Assembly: GCF_022436705.1 (NCBI RefSeq)
Contig: NZ_JAKUHT010000030.1
Coordinates: 1 to 64,000, forward strand
Length of the DNA stretch: 64,000 nucleotides
Source of the DNA: Nocardioides sp. CFH 31398
GTDB taxonomy: Bacteria; Actinomycetota; Actinomycetes; Propionibacteriales; Nocardioidaceae
Direction: 5' to 3'
The position numbers and the translations under genes are program-made. Below are positions 1-7,224 of this stretch, one piece after another (the first letter of the stretch is position 1; each line of letters starts with the position of its first letter). The notes under the pieces were generated by a model that saw only the letters and a program-made list of their open reading frames with translations, did no database searches and was not told the DNA's origin.

Positions 1-529
1 GGCGGCACCCCGCGACCACGCGTGCGGCGCCGAGCGGCCGGGCCGCCCCCAGAGCGGCCTGGCCGACGGCGCCCCCGCCGCCGAGGACGAGCACGTGCTC
101 GCCCGGCGCCACCCGGGCGCGCAGCACGAGGCACGCCCACGCCGCGACGGCCGACAGCCCCAGCGCCGCGACGGCGGCGTCCGGCAGGTCGTCGACGTCC
201 TCCAGCACGGTCACCGCCGGGTCGGGGACGACGACCCGCTCGGCCAGCGCGCCGTCGCCGGCCGCCATGCCCGCCGTCGTCGCCACAAACACCCGCGCGC
301 CGACCGGGTGGACGTCGGACGCCTCGACGCGGCCGACCCCCTGCACCCCCGGCGCGTACGGCGTCGCCGGCGCCCCGAAGTACGACGTGCCCGACGCGCA
401 GAGCAGGTCCAGCGGCACGACCGGGGCGGCCGTGACCCGCACGAGCGTGGTGCCCGGTGCGACGACGGGGTCGGGCCGGTCCGCCACGACCGGGGGGCGG
501 CCGGGCTCGGTGACGACGAGCGCACGCAC
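1..529 (-). CDS. MDR-family zinc-type alcohol dehydrogenase / quinone oxidoreductase (3' part missing)
   Basis: Translating the minus strand from a GTG at 529 gives about 176 residues that run off the window edge. The N-terminal GroES-like fold is visible (VPLDLLCASGTSYFG, then a Gly-rich loop APGVQGVGRVEA). It leads into the start of the Rossmann domain, where GEHVLVLGGGGAVGQAA is the dinucleotide-binding loop. Family members reduce quinones, enones or aldehydes with NAD(P)H. The start lies 12 bases after the dioxygenase small-subunit stop, so it is the fifth gene of the leftward catabolic operon and may reduce a ring-cleavage intermediate (inference). Substrate and full length cannot be judged because the C-terminus is outside the window. 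Confidence 0.8.
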   Translation of the reverse strand, partial: MRALVVTEPGRPPVVADRPDPVVAPGTTLVRVTAAPVVPLDLLCASGTSYFGAPATPYAPGVQGVGRVEASDVHPVGARVFVATTAGMAAGDGALAERVVVPDPAVTVLEDVDDLPDAAVAALGLSAVAAWACLVLRARVAPGEHVLVLGGGGAVGQAALGAARPLGAARVVAGCR

Positions 530-541
530 TGCTCGGCCCGC

Positions 542-901
542 CTACGTCGCGATGTCGGGGTAGGGCAGCGACAGGTGCGCGAGCGCGGCGCCGTACGCCT
601 TCTGGTACTCCAGCGGCCCGTGGTCGCGCTCGAACATCGCGATGAACAGCGTCAGCGTCAGGAAGGGGTGCGCGCCCATCCCGAAGAGCGCCACGTGGTC
701 GTGCGTCCTCAACGCGCGACGCTCCTCGTCGGTGAACGCGAGCCAGGTGGACCGCTCCTCGCTGATCGAGCCGAGGATGCGGTTCGCCATCTCGGCCTCC
801 CACCACTCGACGAGACCGACCGGGTCCGTGCGGTAGCGCTCGACGAGCTCGGGGTCGCGGTCGACGGTGAAGAGGAACTTGTTCAGCAGGTACTTGCTCA
901 T
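542..901 (-). CDS. LigA-like small (alpha) subunit of an extradiol ring-cleavage dioxygenase
   Basis: A 119-residue protein that resembles the alpha subunit of protocatechuate 4,5-dioxygenase in size and texture. It is a compact helical protein with no metal ligands of its own, which in that family caps the active site of the beta subunit. Visible blocks are an N-terminal MSKYLLNKFLF, then DPVGLVEWWEAE, then an aromatic-rich tail. Its ATG overlaps the TGA of the large subunit as ATGA (898-901), so the two are probably translated in a coupled way at 1:1. The ATG is chosen for that overlap. Substrate cannot be read from the sequence. Confidence 0.82.
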   Translation of the reverse strand: MSKYLLNKFLFTVDRDPELVERYRTDPVGLVEWWEAEMANRILGSISEERSTWLAFTDEERRALRTHDHVALFGMGAHPFLTLTLFIAMFERDHGPLEYQKAYGAALAHLSLPYPDIAT

Positions 902-1776
902 CGGACCGCCCCCGTCCGGGGGTCCCCGCCCGGGAACCAGGTGAAGTAGGCCTCCATCGTGTGGAACAGGTCGAGGGAGTCGACGTGGTCGGCGGGGACG
1001 CCGTCGCCGGCGGCACCCATCATCAGCATGAAGTCCATGAACCCGTGGGTCGCGTTGCCCGGGAGGTGGAGGCTGTCGAGGGTGACCTCCTCGAGGCACC
1101 CGGTGACGTCGCCGCGGGCGATCCAGTCGACGGCGCGGCGGTCGAACTCCGGGTCGGGGCCGTGCGGGCCGAACTGGCGGGGCCCGCCCAGCTCGAGCGA
1201 GAGGTGGCCGGTGCCGATGATCGCGACCCGCTGCTGCGACGGCCACGACTCGACCATCGCGCGGATCTGCCGGCCCAGCTCCACGAACCGCCACGGCGGC
1301 GGGAGGGGCGGCGCGAAGATGTTGGTGTAGATCGGCACGATCGGCAGGTCCGCCTCGGGCCGCAGCGTGATGATCGGGCACGTGATCGAGTGGTCGATCC
1401 GCAGCTCGTTGCTGAACGCCAGGTCGAAGCCGGAGTCCAGGCCCTGCCGCAGGATGTGCTCGGAGAGCTGCTCCTCGCCCGCCAGGTGGAAGCGGGGGAG
1501 CCCGAACTCGCGCTCCTCGTTGTACCAGTTCGCGTCGTACGTCGGCGCCTTGCCGACGAGGAACTGCGGCATGTTGTCCAGCCACAGCTGGTGGAAGTGG
1601 TCGCTGCCCACCATCACCAGGACGTCGGGCCGCGCGGCGGTCAGCGTCTCGCGGAAGCGCTCGATCTTCTCGACCCAGGCGTCCGCGAACGGCGGCCGGT
1701 CGTCGCCGACGGCGGTGCTCGCCCGGTAGTAGAACGGGTGGTGGGTCGACGCGATGACCGCGCAGACGGTCGCCAT
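898..1776 (-). CDS. LigB-like large (beta) subunit of a class III extradiol dioxygenase
   Basis: A 292-residue protein of the LigB superfamily, which uses Fe(II) and O2 to cleave catechol-type rings beside the hydroxyl pair. Candidate iron ligands are His12/His13 in the N-terminal strand (IASTHHPFYY) and His60/His62 in VGSDHFH. Further conserved blocks are LRIDHSITCP and IIGTGHLSLEL. Protocatechuate, gallate, 2,3-dihydroxyphenylpropionate or a hydroxypyridine would all suit the family. The pairing with a LigA-like partner favours protocatechuate- or gallate-like acids. The ATG overlaps the upstream stop (ATGA at 1773-1776), continuing the coupled operon. Confidence 0.85.
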   Translation of the reverse strand: MATVCAVIASTHHPFYYRASTAVGDDRPPFADAWVEKIERFRETLTAARPDVLVMVGSDHFHQLWLDNMPQFLVGKAPTYDANWYNEEREFGLPRFHLAGEEQLSEHILRQGLDSGFDLAFSNELRIDHSITCPIITLRPEADLPIVPIYTNIFAPPLPPPWRFVELGRQIRAMVESWPSQQRVAIIGTGHLSLELGGPRQFGPHGPDPEFDRRAVDWIARGDVTGCLEEVTLDSLHLPGNATHGFMDFMLMMGAAGDGVPADHVDSLDLFHTMEAYFTWFPGGDPRTGAVR

Positions 1777-2618
1777 CAGGGGGCCTCGCTCTCGGGGTCG
1801 GAGCCGGTGGTCTCGGGGTCGACGTAGACCGCGTTGCGGTCGACGGCCAGGTAGGCGTCCATGCCGATCGGACGGCGCCGCTCCTCGGCGATCTGCCCGA
1901 GCAGCCCGGCGGCGCGGGCCAGCAGGGCGAACCCGCGGAGCATCTCGACGGGCAGCCCCAGGTCGGCCAGGGCCGCCCCGCACACCCCGGCGCCGTTCAG
2001 CGGCAGCCGTCGGCCGAGCACCTGCTCGTGGGTGCGGCCCACCGCCTCGAAGAGCCGCAGGTGCGGTCCGCGCAGGCCCTCCTCCTCCGCGATGCGCAGC
2101 AGCACCGGGGTTCGGGGGTCGCCCTGCTTGTGGACGGGGTGGCCGATGCCCGGCACGAAGCGGCCGGCGTCCTTGGTGCGTCGTACGGCGGCGAGCGCGA
2201 GGGCGTCCCAGGCCTCGAGGTCGTCGGCGTCCTCGGGCGCCGGGTCGTCGTCCAGGACGGCGTGCAGCCACTGCCCGCAGTCCTCGGTGACGCCGAGGAA
2301 CCGTGAGCCCCCGCCGAGCAGGCCCGCGGCCAGCGCGCCCTGCAGCGAGTCGGGGGCGGACAGGTAGGTCAGGCGCGCCGCGATCGCGGTCGGGGTGAAG
2401 CCGTGGTCGGCGAGCGCGACCAGCACCGCCTCGAGCACCCGCACCTCACCGGGGCTCGGACGGCGCATCGCCACCAGCCAGAAGGCCAGCTCGCCGAACC
2501 CCACCTCGCCCATCAGCTCGGCGGTCAGGTCGTGGCCGAGCAGCCGGATCTCGTCGGCGGTGGAGGTCCCCAGCGAGGTGGGGAAGCGCAGGTCGGGGGA
2601 GCCGGGGGAGTCGGTCAT
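1776..2618 (-). CDS. Short citrate-synthase-fold protein, citryl-CoA lyase-like
   Basis: A 280-residue protein with the citrate synthase C-terminal core but lacking the long N-terminal part of full synthases (usually about 400 residues). GIGHPVHK at residues 157-164 corresponds to the catalytic GFGHRVYK loop. Asp219 in ALADLGLP and Arg235 in ALLARAAGLLGQIAEE match later active-site blocks. The first catalytic His loop (LLHGG in synthases) reads LLGGGSRF. Short proteins of this type cleave citryl-CoA-like thioesters by a retro-Claisen step. ATG 2618 is chosen over a GTG/ATG further upstream because it makes an ATGA overlap with the CoA-transferase stop and follows a GAGGAGG ribosome site. The neighbours suggest it cleaves the CoA ester of a ring-cleavage acid (inference). 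Confidence 0.72.
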   Translation of the reverse strand: MTDSPGSPDLRFPTSLGTSTADEIRLLGHDLTAELMGEVGFGELAFWLVAMRRPSPGEVRVLEAVLVALADHGFTPTAIAARLTYLSAPDSLQGALAAGLLGGGSRFLGVTEDCGQWLHAVLDDDPAPEDADDLEAWDALALAAVRRTKDAGRFVPGIGHPVHKQGDPRTPVLLRIAEEEGLRGPHLRLFEAVGRTHEQVLGRRLPLNGAGVCGAALADLGLPVEMLRGFALLARAAGLLGQIAEERRRPIGMDAYLAVDRNAVYVDPETTGSDPESEAP

Positions 2619-3790
2619 GCGTCCTCCTCGAGCCACGCCCGGATCTCGGCACCGTGCTGGTCGAGCCCCGGAGGCGGCAGGACGTAGTCGGGTGGGGTCT
2701 CGGAGAGCCGGATCGGGTGGCGGATCGACGGCACCATCGCCTCGCCCTCACCGACCTCGACCACCGGCTCCAGGCCGACGGAGGTCGCGAACGCGACGCC
2801 GTCGTCCACGGAGTTGATGGGCCCGCACGGCACACCCGCGGCGATGATCTCGGTGAACCAGTCGTCCGCGTCGCGGGTGGCGAGCCGCTCGACGAGCAGC
2901 GGGCGCAGCGCGTCGCGGTGGGCGTTGCGGGCCTCGTTGCGGGCGAACCGCTCGTCGTCCGCGAGCTCGGGGACGCCGAGCACCTCGACCAGCTTGCGGA
3001 ACTGCCCGTCGTTGCCCGCGGTGACGATGAGGTCCTTGTCGCGGCAGGGGAGCGGCTCGTAGGGGAAGAGGCTCGGGTGGCTGTTGCCCATCCGGTGCGG
3101 CACCGTCCCGCCCGCGACGTACGCCGAGGTCTGGTTGACCATCCCGGACAGCGCCGAGGCCATGAGGTTGACCTCGATGTGCTGGCCGCGGCCGGTCTCG
3201 TGACGCTTCTGCAGCGCCGCGAGCGCGCCGATCGTGGCGTGCATGCCGGCCATGACGTCGAACACCGAGATCCCCGCCCGGTACGGCGCGCCGTCGGGCG
3301 ACCCGGTCAGGCTCATCAACCCCGAGATCGCCTGCACGATCAGGTCGTAGCCCGGCAGCCTCGCTCCCTCCACGCTGCTGCCGAAGCCGCTGATCGAGGC
3401 GTAGACGATCCCGGGGTTGGTGGCCGCCACCGAGTCGTAGTCGAGGCCGAACTTCGCGAGCCCGCCGGGCCGGAAGTTCTCGAGCATGACGTCGGCGCGC
3501 GCGGCGAGGCGCTGCGCCACCGCGACGTCGGCGGGGTCCTTGAGGTCGAGGGCGATGGACCGCTTGTTGCGGTTGATGCCGAGGTAGTACGTCCCGACCG
3601 TCGCCCCCGTGGCGTCGGTGCGCACGGGCGGCACCCACGAGCGGGTGTCGTCGCCGCCTGGGCTCTCGACCTTGACGACCTCCGCACCCAGGTCGGCCAT
3701 CAGCATCGAGGCGTACGGCCCGGCCAGGATCCGCGAGAAGTCCGCCACCAGCAGGCCCGCGAGGGGGCCGCTGCGCTCCGGGGTCGTCAT
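2615..3790 (-). CDS. Class III (CaiB/BaiF family) CoA-transferase
   Basis: A 391-residue protein of normal family length. It shows the N-terminal block PLAGLLVADFSRILAGPYASML, then ADVMLENFRPGG near residue 100, then the likely catalytic aspartate (about Asp178) in ISVFDVMAG. In this family that aspartate forms the acyl-aspartyl and glutamyl-CoA-type intermediates during CoA transfer between carboxylic acids. It is the first gene of the leftward operon, with an AGGAGG site about 11 bases before its ATG and a palindrome 37-52 bases upstream. It probably activates a dicarboxylic or tricarboxylic product of ring cleavage for the lyase encoded next (inference). Confidence 0.88.
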   Translation of the reverse strand: MTTPERSGPLAGLLVADFSRILAGPYASMLMADLGAEVVKVESPGGDDTRSWVPPVRTDATGATVGTYYLGINRNKRSIALDLKDPADVAVAQRLAARADVMLENFRPGGLAKFGLDYDSVAATNPGIVYASISGFGSSVEGARLPGYDLIVQAISGLMSLTGSPDGAPYRAGISVFDVMAGMHATIGALAALQKRHETGRGQHIEVNLMASALSGMVNQTSAYVAGGTVPHRMGNSHPSLFPYEPLPCRDKDLIVTAGNDGQFRKLVEVLGVPELADDERFARNEARNAHRDALRPLLVERLATRDADDWFTEIIAAGVPCGPINSVDDGVAFATSVGLEPVVEVGEGEAMVPSIRHPIRLSETPPDYVLPPPGLDQHGAEIRAWLEEDA

Positions 3791-3826
3791 CGGTGGGGCG
3801 CCTCCTGGACGGTCGAGCTCGGCTCC

Positions 3827-3842
3827 GCGGACATGTGTACGA
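3827..3842. promoter_or_regulatory. Operator-like inverted repeat, copy 1
   Basis: The sequence GCGGACA-TG-TGTACGA matches the perfect palindrome at 3936-3951 in all but two outer bases plus the spacer. It lies 37-52 bases upstream of the CoA-transferase start, inside the divergent intergenic region. It is probably a binding site for the cluster's own regulator, with the IclR protein the obvious candidate (inference). Confidence 0.55.
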
Positions 3843-3881
3843 GGAGGTCACCGGCTCCCAGAGCCCTCGTTCGGGGTGTCG

Positions 3882-3911
3882 TTGACAGCCGCAGGTGACG
3901 AGGGCCACAGT
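3882..3911 (+). promoter_or_regulatory. Sigma-70-like promoter for the amidohydrolase gene
   Basis: TTGACA at 3882-3887 is a perfect -35 hexamer. CACAGT at 3906-3911, 18 bases further on, serves as the -10. Transcription would start near 3918, giving a leader of about 50 bases that contains the second palindrome at 3936-3951. Confidence 0.5.
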
Positions 3912-3935
3912 GGCAACTCCCGAGCCGACCGTCAA

Positions 3936-3951
3936 GCGGACAGGTGTCCGC
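3936..3951. promoter_or_regulatory. Operator-like inverted repeat, copy 2 (perfect palindrome)
   Basis: GCGGACA-GG-TGTCCGC has two perfect 7-base arms and a 2-base spacer. It sits just downstream of the inferred start of transcription and just upstream of the GGAG ribosome site of the amidohydrolase. A protein bound here would block that transcript. See copy 1 at 3827-3842. Confidence 0.6.
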
Positions 3952-3967
3952 AGAACCGGAGAACGTC

Positions 3968-5446
3968 ATGAGCGAGTCCGTCCACCCCGACACCGGAGCC
4001 GTCGTCCTGCGCGGCGGCACCGTCGTGACCATGGACGCCGGGCGCCGGGTGCTCCACGGCGCCGACGTCCTCGTGGTCGGCGACCGCATCGCCGAGGTGG
4101 GCACCGACCTGCAGGTGCCCGCGGGCACGACCGAGGTCGACGCGACGGGGGGCGTCGTCATGCCCGGCATGATCGACACGCACCGCCACATGTGGCAGAC
4201 CGCCATGCGCGGGTACGGCGCGGACTGGTCGCTGACGCAGTACTTCGTCTGGTACTACCTCGAGCACGGCCGCCGCTTCCGGCCCCAGGACGTCCACGCG
4301 GGCAACACGCTGTCGGCCTGGGACGCCCTCGAGGCCGGCGTCACCACGACGGTCGACTGGTCCCACGGGCTGCAGACCGTGGAGCACGCCGAGGCCGCCG
4401 CGCAGGCGCTCGAGGCCGTGCCCGGCCGGTTCGTGCTGGCCTACGGCAACATCGCCGCCGCGCCCTGGGAGTGGACGACGCAGGCGGAGGTGCAGGACTT
4501 CGTCCGGCGCACGCGCGAGCGCGGCCGCCTCGGCGTCCAGCTCGCCTTCGACGTCACCGGCGACCCGGAGTTCCCCGAGCGGGCGGCCTTCGAGGTGGCC
4601 CGCGACCTCGACGTCCCGGTCACCACGCACGCCGGCGTCTGGGGCGCGACCAACGACGACGGCATCCGGCTCATGCACGACCACGGCTTCGCGGGCCCCG
4701 ACACGGTCTACGTGCACGCCGCGACGCTGACCACGGACTCCTACCACCGCATCGCCGCCAGCGGCGGCTCGATCTCGGTCTCGACGGAGTCCGAGCAGAG
4801 CGCCGGCCAGGGCTACCCGCCCACCTGGCAGGTCCGCCGCCACGGCATCGACGTCTCGCTGTCGCACGACACCAGCGTCTGGTGGAGCGCCGACCTGTTC
4901 ACGGCCATGCGGACGACGCTCGGCGCCGACCGCTCCCGCGAGCACCTCGAGGCGCACGCGGTCGGTGACACCGTCACCCAGCTGCACCTGCGCGCCCAGC
5001 AGGTCGTGGAGTGGGCGACCCTGGGTGGTGCGAAGGCGCTGGGGCGAGACGACCTCGGCAGCATCGAGCCTGGCAAGACCGCCGACGTGGTGCTGCTGAA
5101 GAACGAGCACTCGGCGTACTCGTTCCCGCTGCTGAACCCCTACGGCCACATCGCCCTGCAGGCGCAGCGCGGCGACGTCCACACCGTGCTCGTCGGCGGC
5201 AGGGTCGTGAAGTCGGAGGGCCGCCTCGTCGGCGCCGACCTCGCCGCGGTGCGCCGCGACGTCGAGGCCACCGTCGAGCACCTGCGCGCCGACATGGGGG
5301 ACGACGTGTGGGCCGGCGGGATGGACCCGGCGATGCCGGACGACGACGGCGCCGTGCTCGACAACCCGTACCAGTACACGCAGTACAAGTCCCACGCCAC
5401 GCACGGCGCCCGGGGCACCATCTTCGGGGAGCCGACCGGTTCCTGA
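3968..5446 (+). CDS. Metal-dependent amidohydrolase of the ATZ/TRZ (cytosine/adenosine deaminase-like) group
   Basis: A 492-residue protein with the amidohydrolase layout: a beta-sandwich N-terminus (VVLRGGTVVTMDAGRR) and a TIM barrel. Metal ligands appear as His72-x-His74 in MIDTHRHMW, His221 in VTTHAGV, His250 in VYVHAATL and Asp301 in LSHDTSVWW. It closes with the typical GSIEPGKTADVVLL block. The family hydrolyses C-N or C-Cl bonds of heterocycles and deaminates purine- or triazine-like rings. The ATG at 3968 is preferred over GTG 3944 because GGAG stands 7 bases before it. It diverges from the dioxygenase operon with shared operators, so it probably acts in the same pathway, perhaps on a nitrogen-containing precursor (inference). 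Confidence 0.8.
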   Translation: MSESVHPDTGAVVLRGGTVVTMDAGRRVLHGADVLVVGDRIAEVGTDLQVPAGTTEVDATGGVVMPGMIDTHRHMWQTAMRGYGADWSLTQYFVWYYLEHGRRFRPQDVHAGNTLSAWDALEAGVTTTVDWSHGLQTVEHAEAAAQALEAVPGRFVLAYGNIAAAPWEWTTQAEVQDFVRRTRERGRLGVQLAFDVTGDPEFPERAAFEVARDLDVPVTTHAGVWGATNDDGIRLMHDHGFAGPDTVYVHAATLTTDSYHRIAASGGSISVSTESEQSAGQGYPPTWQVRRHGIDVSLSHDTSVWWSADLFTAMRTTLGADRSREHLEAHAVGDTVTQLHLRAQQVVEWATLGGAKALGRDDLGSIEPGKTADVVLLKNEHSAYSFPLLNPYGHIALQAQRGDVHTVLVGGRVVKSEGRLVGADLAAVRRDVEATVEHLRADMGDDVWAGGMDPAMPDDDGAVLDNPYQYTQYKSHATHGARGTIFGEPTGS

Positions 5447-5489
5447 GGGGCCGAGGGGCGAGCGGCCGGCGGAGCGACGGAGGGGTGAC

Positions 5490-6320
5490 GTGGCGGGACG
5501 GGGATCGGGACCGGACTTCGTGGAGGCGCTGGCGCGCGGCCTCGACGTCGTGCGCAGCCTGGGTACGGCGTCCCGCCCGATGTCGCTCAGCGAGGTCGCG
5601 GAGGCCACGGGCCTCGCGCGGCCGACGGCGCGGCGGCTGCTGCTGACCCTGACCGAGCTCGGCTACGTCCGCACCGACGGGCCGACCTTCGCCCTCACGA
5701 CGCGGGTGCTCGAGCTCGGGACGGCGTACGTCTCGTCGCTGGGGCTGTGGGACATCGCCCGGCCGCACCTCGAGGCGCTCGTCGCGCGGACGGGGGAGTC
5801 CTCGTCGATGGCGCAGCTCGACGGCAGCGACATCGTGTACGTCGCCCGCGTCGCGGTGCCGAAGATCATCGCGCTGCGCGTCGAGATCGGCACGCTGTTC
5901 CCCGCCCCGCAGACCTCGCAGGGCAAGGTGCTGCTCGCCGCGCTCGCGCCCGACGAGCTGGAGCGCGTGCTGGACCTGCCCAGCCGGGCGGGCCTGCCCC
6001 CGTACATCGGGCGGACGCCGGAGCGGCTGCGCGAGGAGCTGGTGGAGGTCCGGGCCCGCGGCTGGGCGCTGGCCGACGAGGAGCTCGCGCCCGGCGTGCG
6101 GTCCGTGGCCTGTCCCGTGCGGGACGGCGAGGGCGTCGTCCGGGCGGCGATGAACGTGACGGTCCACGCCGCCGAGACCCCCACCGACCGGCTGCTCGGC
6201 GACCACCTGCCGCTGCTGCTGCGCACGGCCGGCGACGTCAGCGCCGAGTGGGCCCTGTGGCAGTCGCGACCCCACGTCGAGGTGACGCCCGCTGTCGACC
6301 GGGCCGCGGGCGCGGACTGA
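5490..6320 (+). CDS. IclR-family transcriptional regulator
   Basis: A 276-residue protein with an N-terminal winged helix-turn-helix (MSLSEVAEATGLARPTARRLLLTLTEL, split by the turn) and a C-terminal GAF-like effector domain. The effector domain shows LRVEIGTLFPAPQTSQGKVLLA and a conserved DEELAPGVRSVACPV block. IclR proteins usually control aromatic-acid catabolism and bind small acids. It follows the amidohydrolase by 43 bases, after a GGAGGGG ribosome site, and is probably co-transcribed. It is the best candidate to bind the paired palindromes at 3827 and 3936 (inference). Confidence 0.9.
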   Translation: MAGRGSGPDFVEALARGLDVVRSLGTASRPMSLSEVAEATGLARPTARRLLLTLTELGYVRTDGPTFALTTRVLELGTAYVSSLGLWDIARPHLEALVARTGESSSMAQLDGSDIVYVARVAVPKIIALRVEIGTLFPAPQTSQGKVLLAALAPDELERVLDLPSRAGLPPYIGRTPERLREELVEVRARGWALADEELAPGVRSVACPVRDGEGVVRAAMNVTVHAAETPTDRLLGDHLPLLLRTAGDVSAEWALWQSRPHVEVTPAVDRAAGAD

Positions 6321-6345
6321 GCCTGCTCGGGAGGGGCGAGCGGGG

Positions 6346-6855
6346 TCAGTCGCGCGGGTCGGCCACGACGCACGGGTTGGGGTTCGGCACCGTGTCCTTG
6401 ATCGCCGGCGCGATCTCGATCAGCACCTGCACCGGGGGCCGGTAGTCGGCCGGGATGCGCAGCTCGAGGGCCGGGTCGAAGCCGATGGTCGTGGCGACCG
6501 CCTCGGCGGTCTGGTCCTCCATCTGCTCGTCGGGGACGAACCAGTCGACGCCGGCGACGTCCTGGCAGGCGGAGGCCACGCGGCTGAAGCCGAGCGGGGT
6601 GCCGACCCCGCAGGAGAGCACGATCGGCGGGTCGCCCCAGGCGACGGCCTCCGACCCGCTGGAGACGACCTCGCGGCGTCGGGCGTTCGCCAGCTCGTCG
6701 GGCAGGGCGTCGGCCAGCGCGTCGCAGACGCGCGCGTCGGCGCCGTCGACCTCGGGGGTGTCGACCTCGAGCGTGGGCGTGCAGGCGGTGGCGGCCCCCA
6801 GCAGCAGGAGCGCGGCGAGCAGGCCCCGGACCGGTCGGGACAGGGGCTCGGTCAG
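6346..6855 (-). CDS. DUF3515-type lipoprotein with an apparent CTG start
   Basis: About 169 residues. Near the start is RPVRGLLAALLLLGAATAC, a basic n-region, a hydrophobic stretch and a lipobox ending at Cys, so the mature protein is probably a membrane-anchored lipoprotein. The rest matches actinobacterial DUF3515 proteins in size, with several Cys (for example VCDAL, VLSCGVG, ACQDV). The frame holds no ATG, GTG or TTG from the upstream gene through to the lipobox. CTG at 6855 overlaps the upstream TGA exactly as CTGA, copying the NTGA pattern seen elsewhere here, so it is taken as the start. Function is unknown. Confidence 0.7.
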   Translation of the reverse strand: MTEPLSRPVRGLLAALLLLGAATACTPTLEVDTPEVDGADARVCDALADALPDELANARRREVVSSGSEAVAWGDPPIVLSCGVGTPLGFSRVASACQDVAGVDWFVPDEQMEDQTAEAVATTIGFDPALELRIPADYRPPVQVLIEIAPAIKDTVPNPNPCVVADPRD

Positions 6856-7088
6856 ATGTGGACGACGGGGCAGGTCAGCGTCCGGGTGATGCCGTCGAGG
6901 GTCTGCACCTTCGCGACGACCAGCTTGCCGAGCTCGTCGACGTTGCGGGCCTCCGCGCGCACGATGACGTCGTACGGACCGGTGACGTCCTCCGCCATGG
7001 TGACGCCCTTGACCTTGGCGACCTCGGCGGCGACCTCGGCGGCCTTGCCGACGTCGGTCTGGATCAGGACGTACGCCTGGACGACCAT
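6852..7088 (-). CDS. Stand-alone Lrp/AsnC ligand-binding (RAM) domain protein
   Basis: A 78-residue protein equal to the C-terminal effector domain of Lrp/AsnC regulators with no helix-turn-helix. It begins VVQAYVLIQTD, has GPYDVIVRAEARN in the middle and ends TRTLTCPVVHI. Such small proteins form ring assemblies that bind amino acids. The start at 7088 follows AAGGGGAG; an in-frame ATG 75 bases upstream is not needed. It is coupled to the downstream lipoprotein gene by a 4-base overlap and diverges from thiL, an arrangement common in actinobacteria. Confidence 0.82.
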   Translation of the reverse strand: MVVQAYVLIQTDVGKAAEVAAEVAKVKGVTMAEDVTGPYDVIVRAEARNVDELGKLVVAKVQTLDGITRTLTCPVVHI

Positions 7089-7224
7089 GTGAGCTCCCCT
7101 TCGAACGCACGAGAACCGGTGGGCCCGACGCGCCGGACGGCTCGCCCGGGTGATCGGTGTCACGGGTCAACCTACCGCGCGTGCCTGCGTCGGGGGCAAC
7201 GGGTCGCTCTGCTGTGATGGACCC

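Noticed and set aside
22..949. Plus-strand frames in the first kilobase
   Set aside because: They are antisense to the dehydrogenase and dioxygenase subunit genes and encode only Arg/Pro-rich or low-complexity products.
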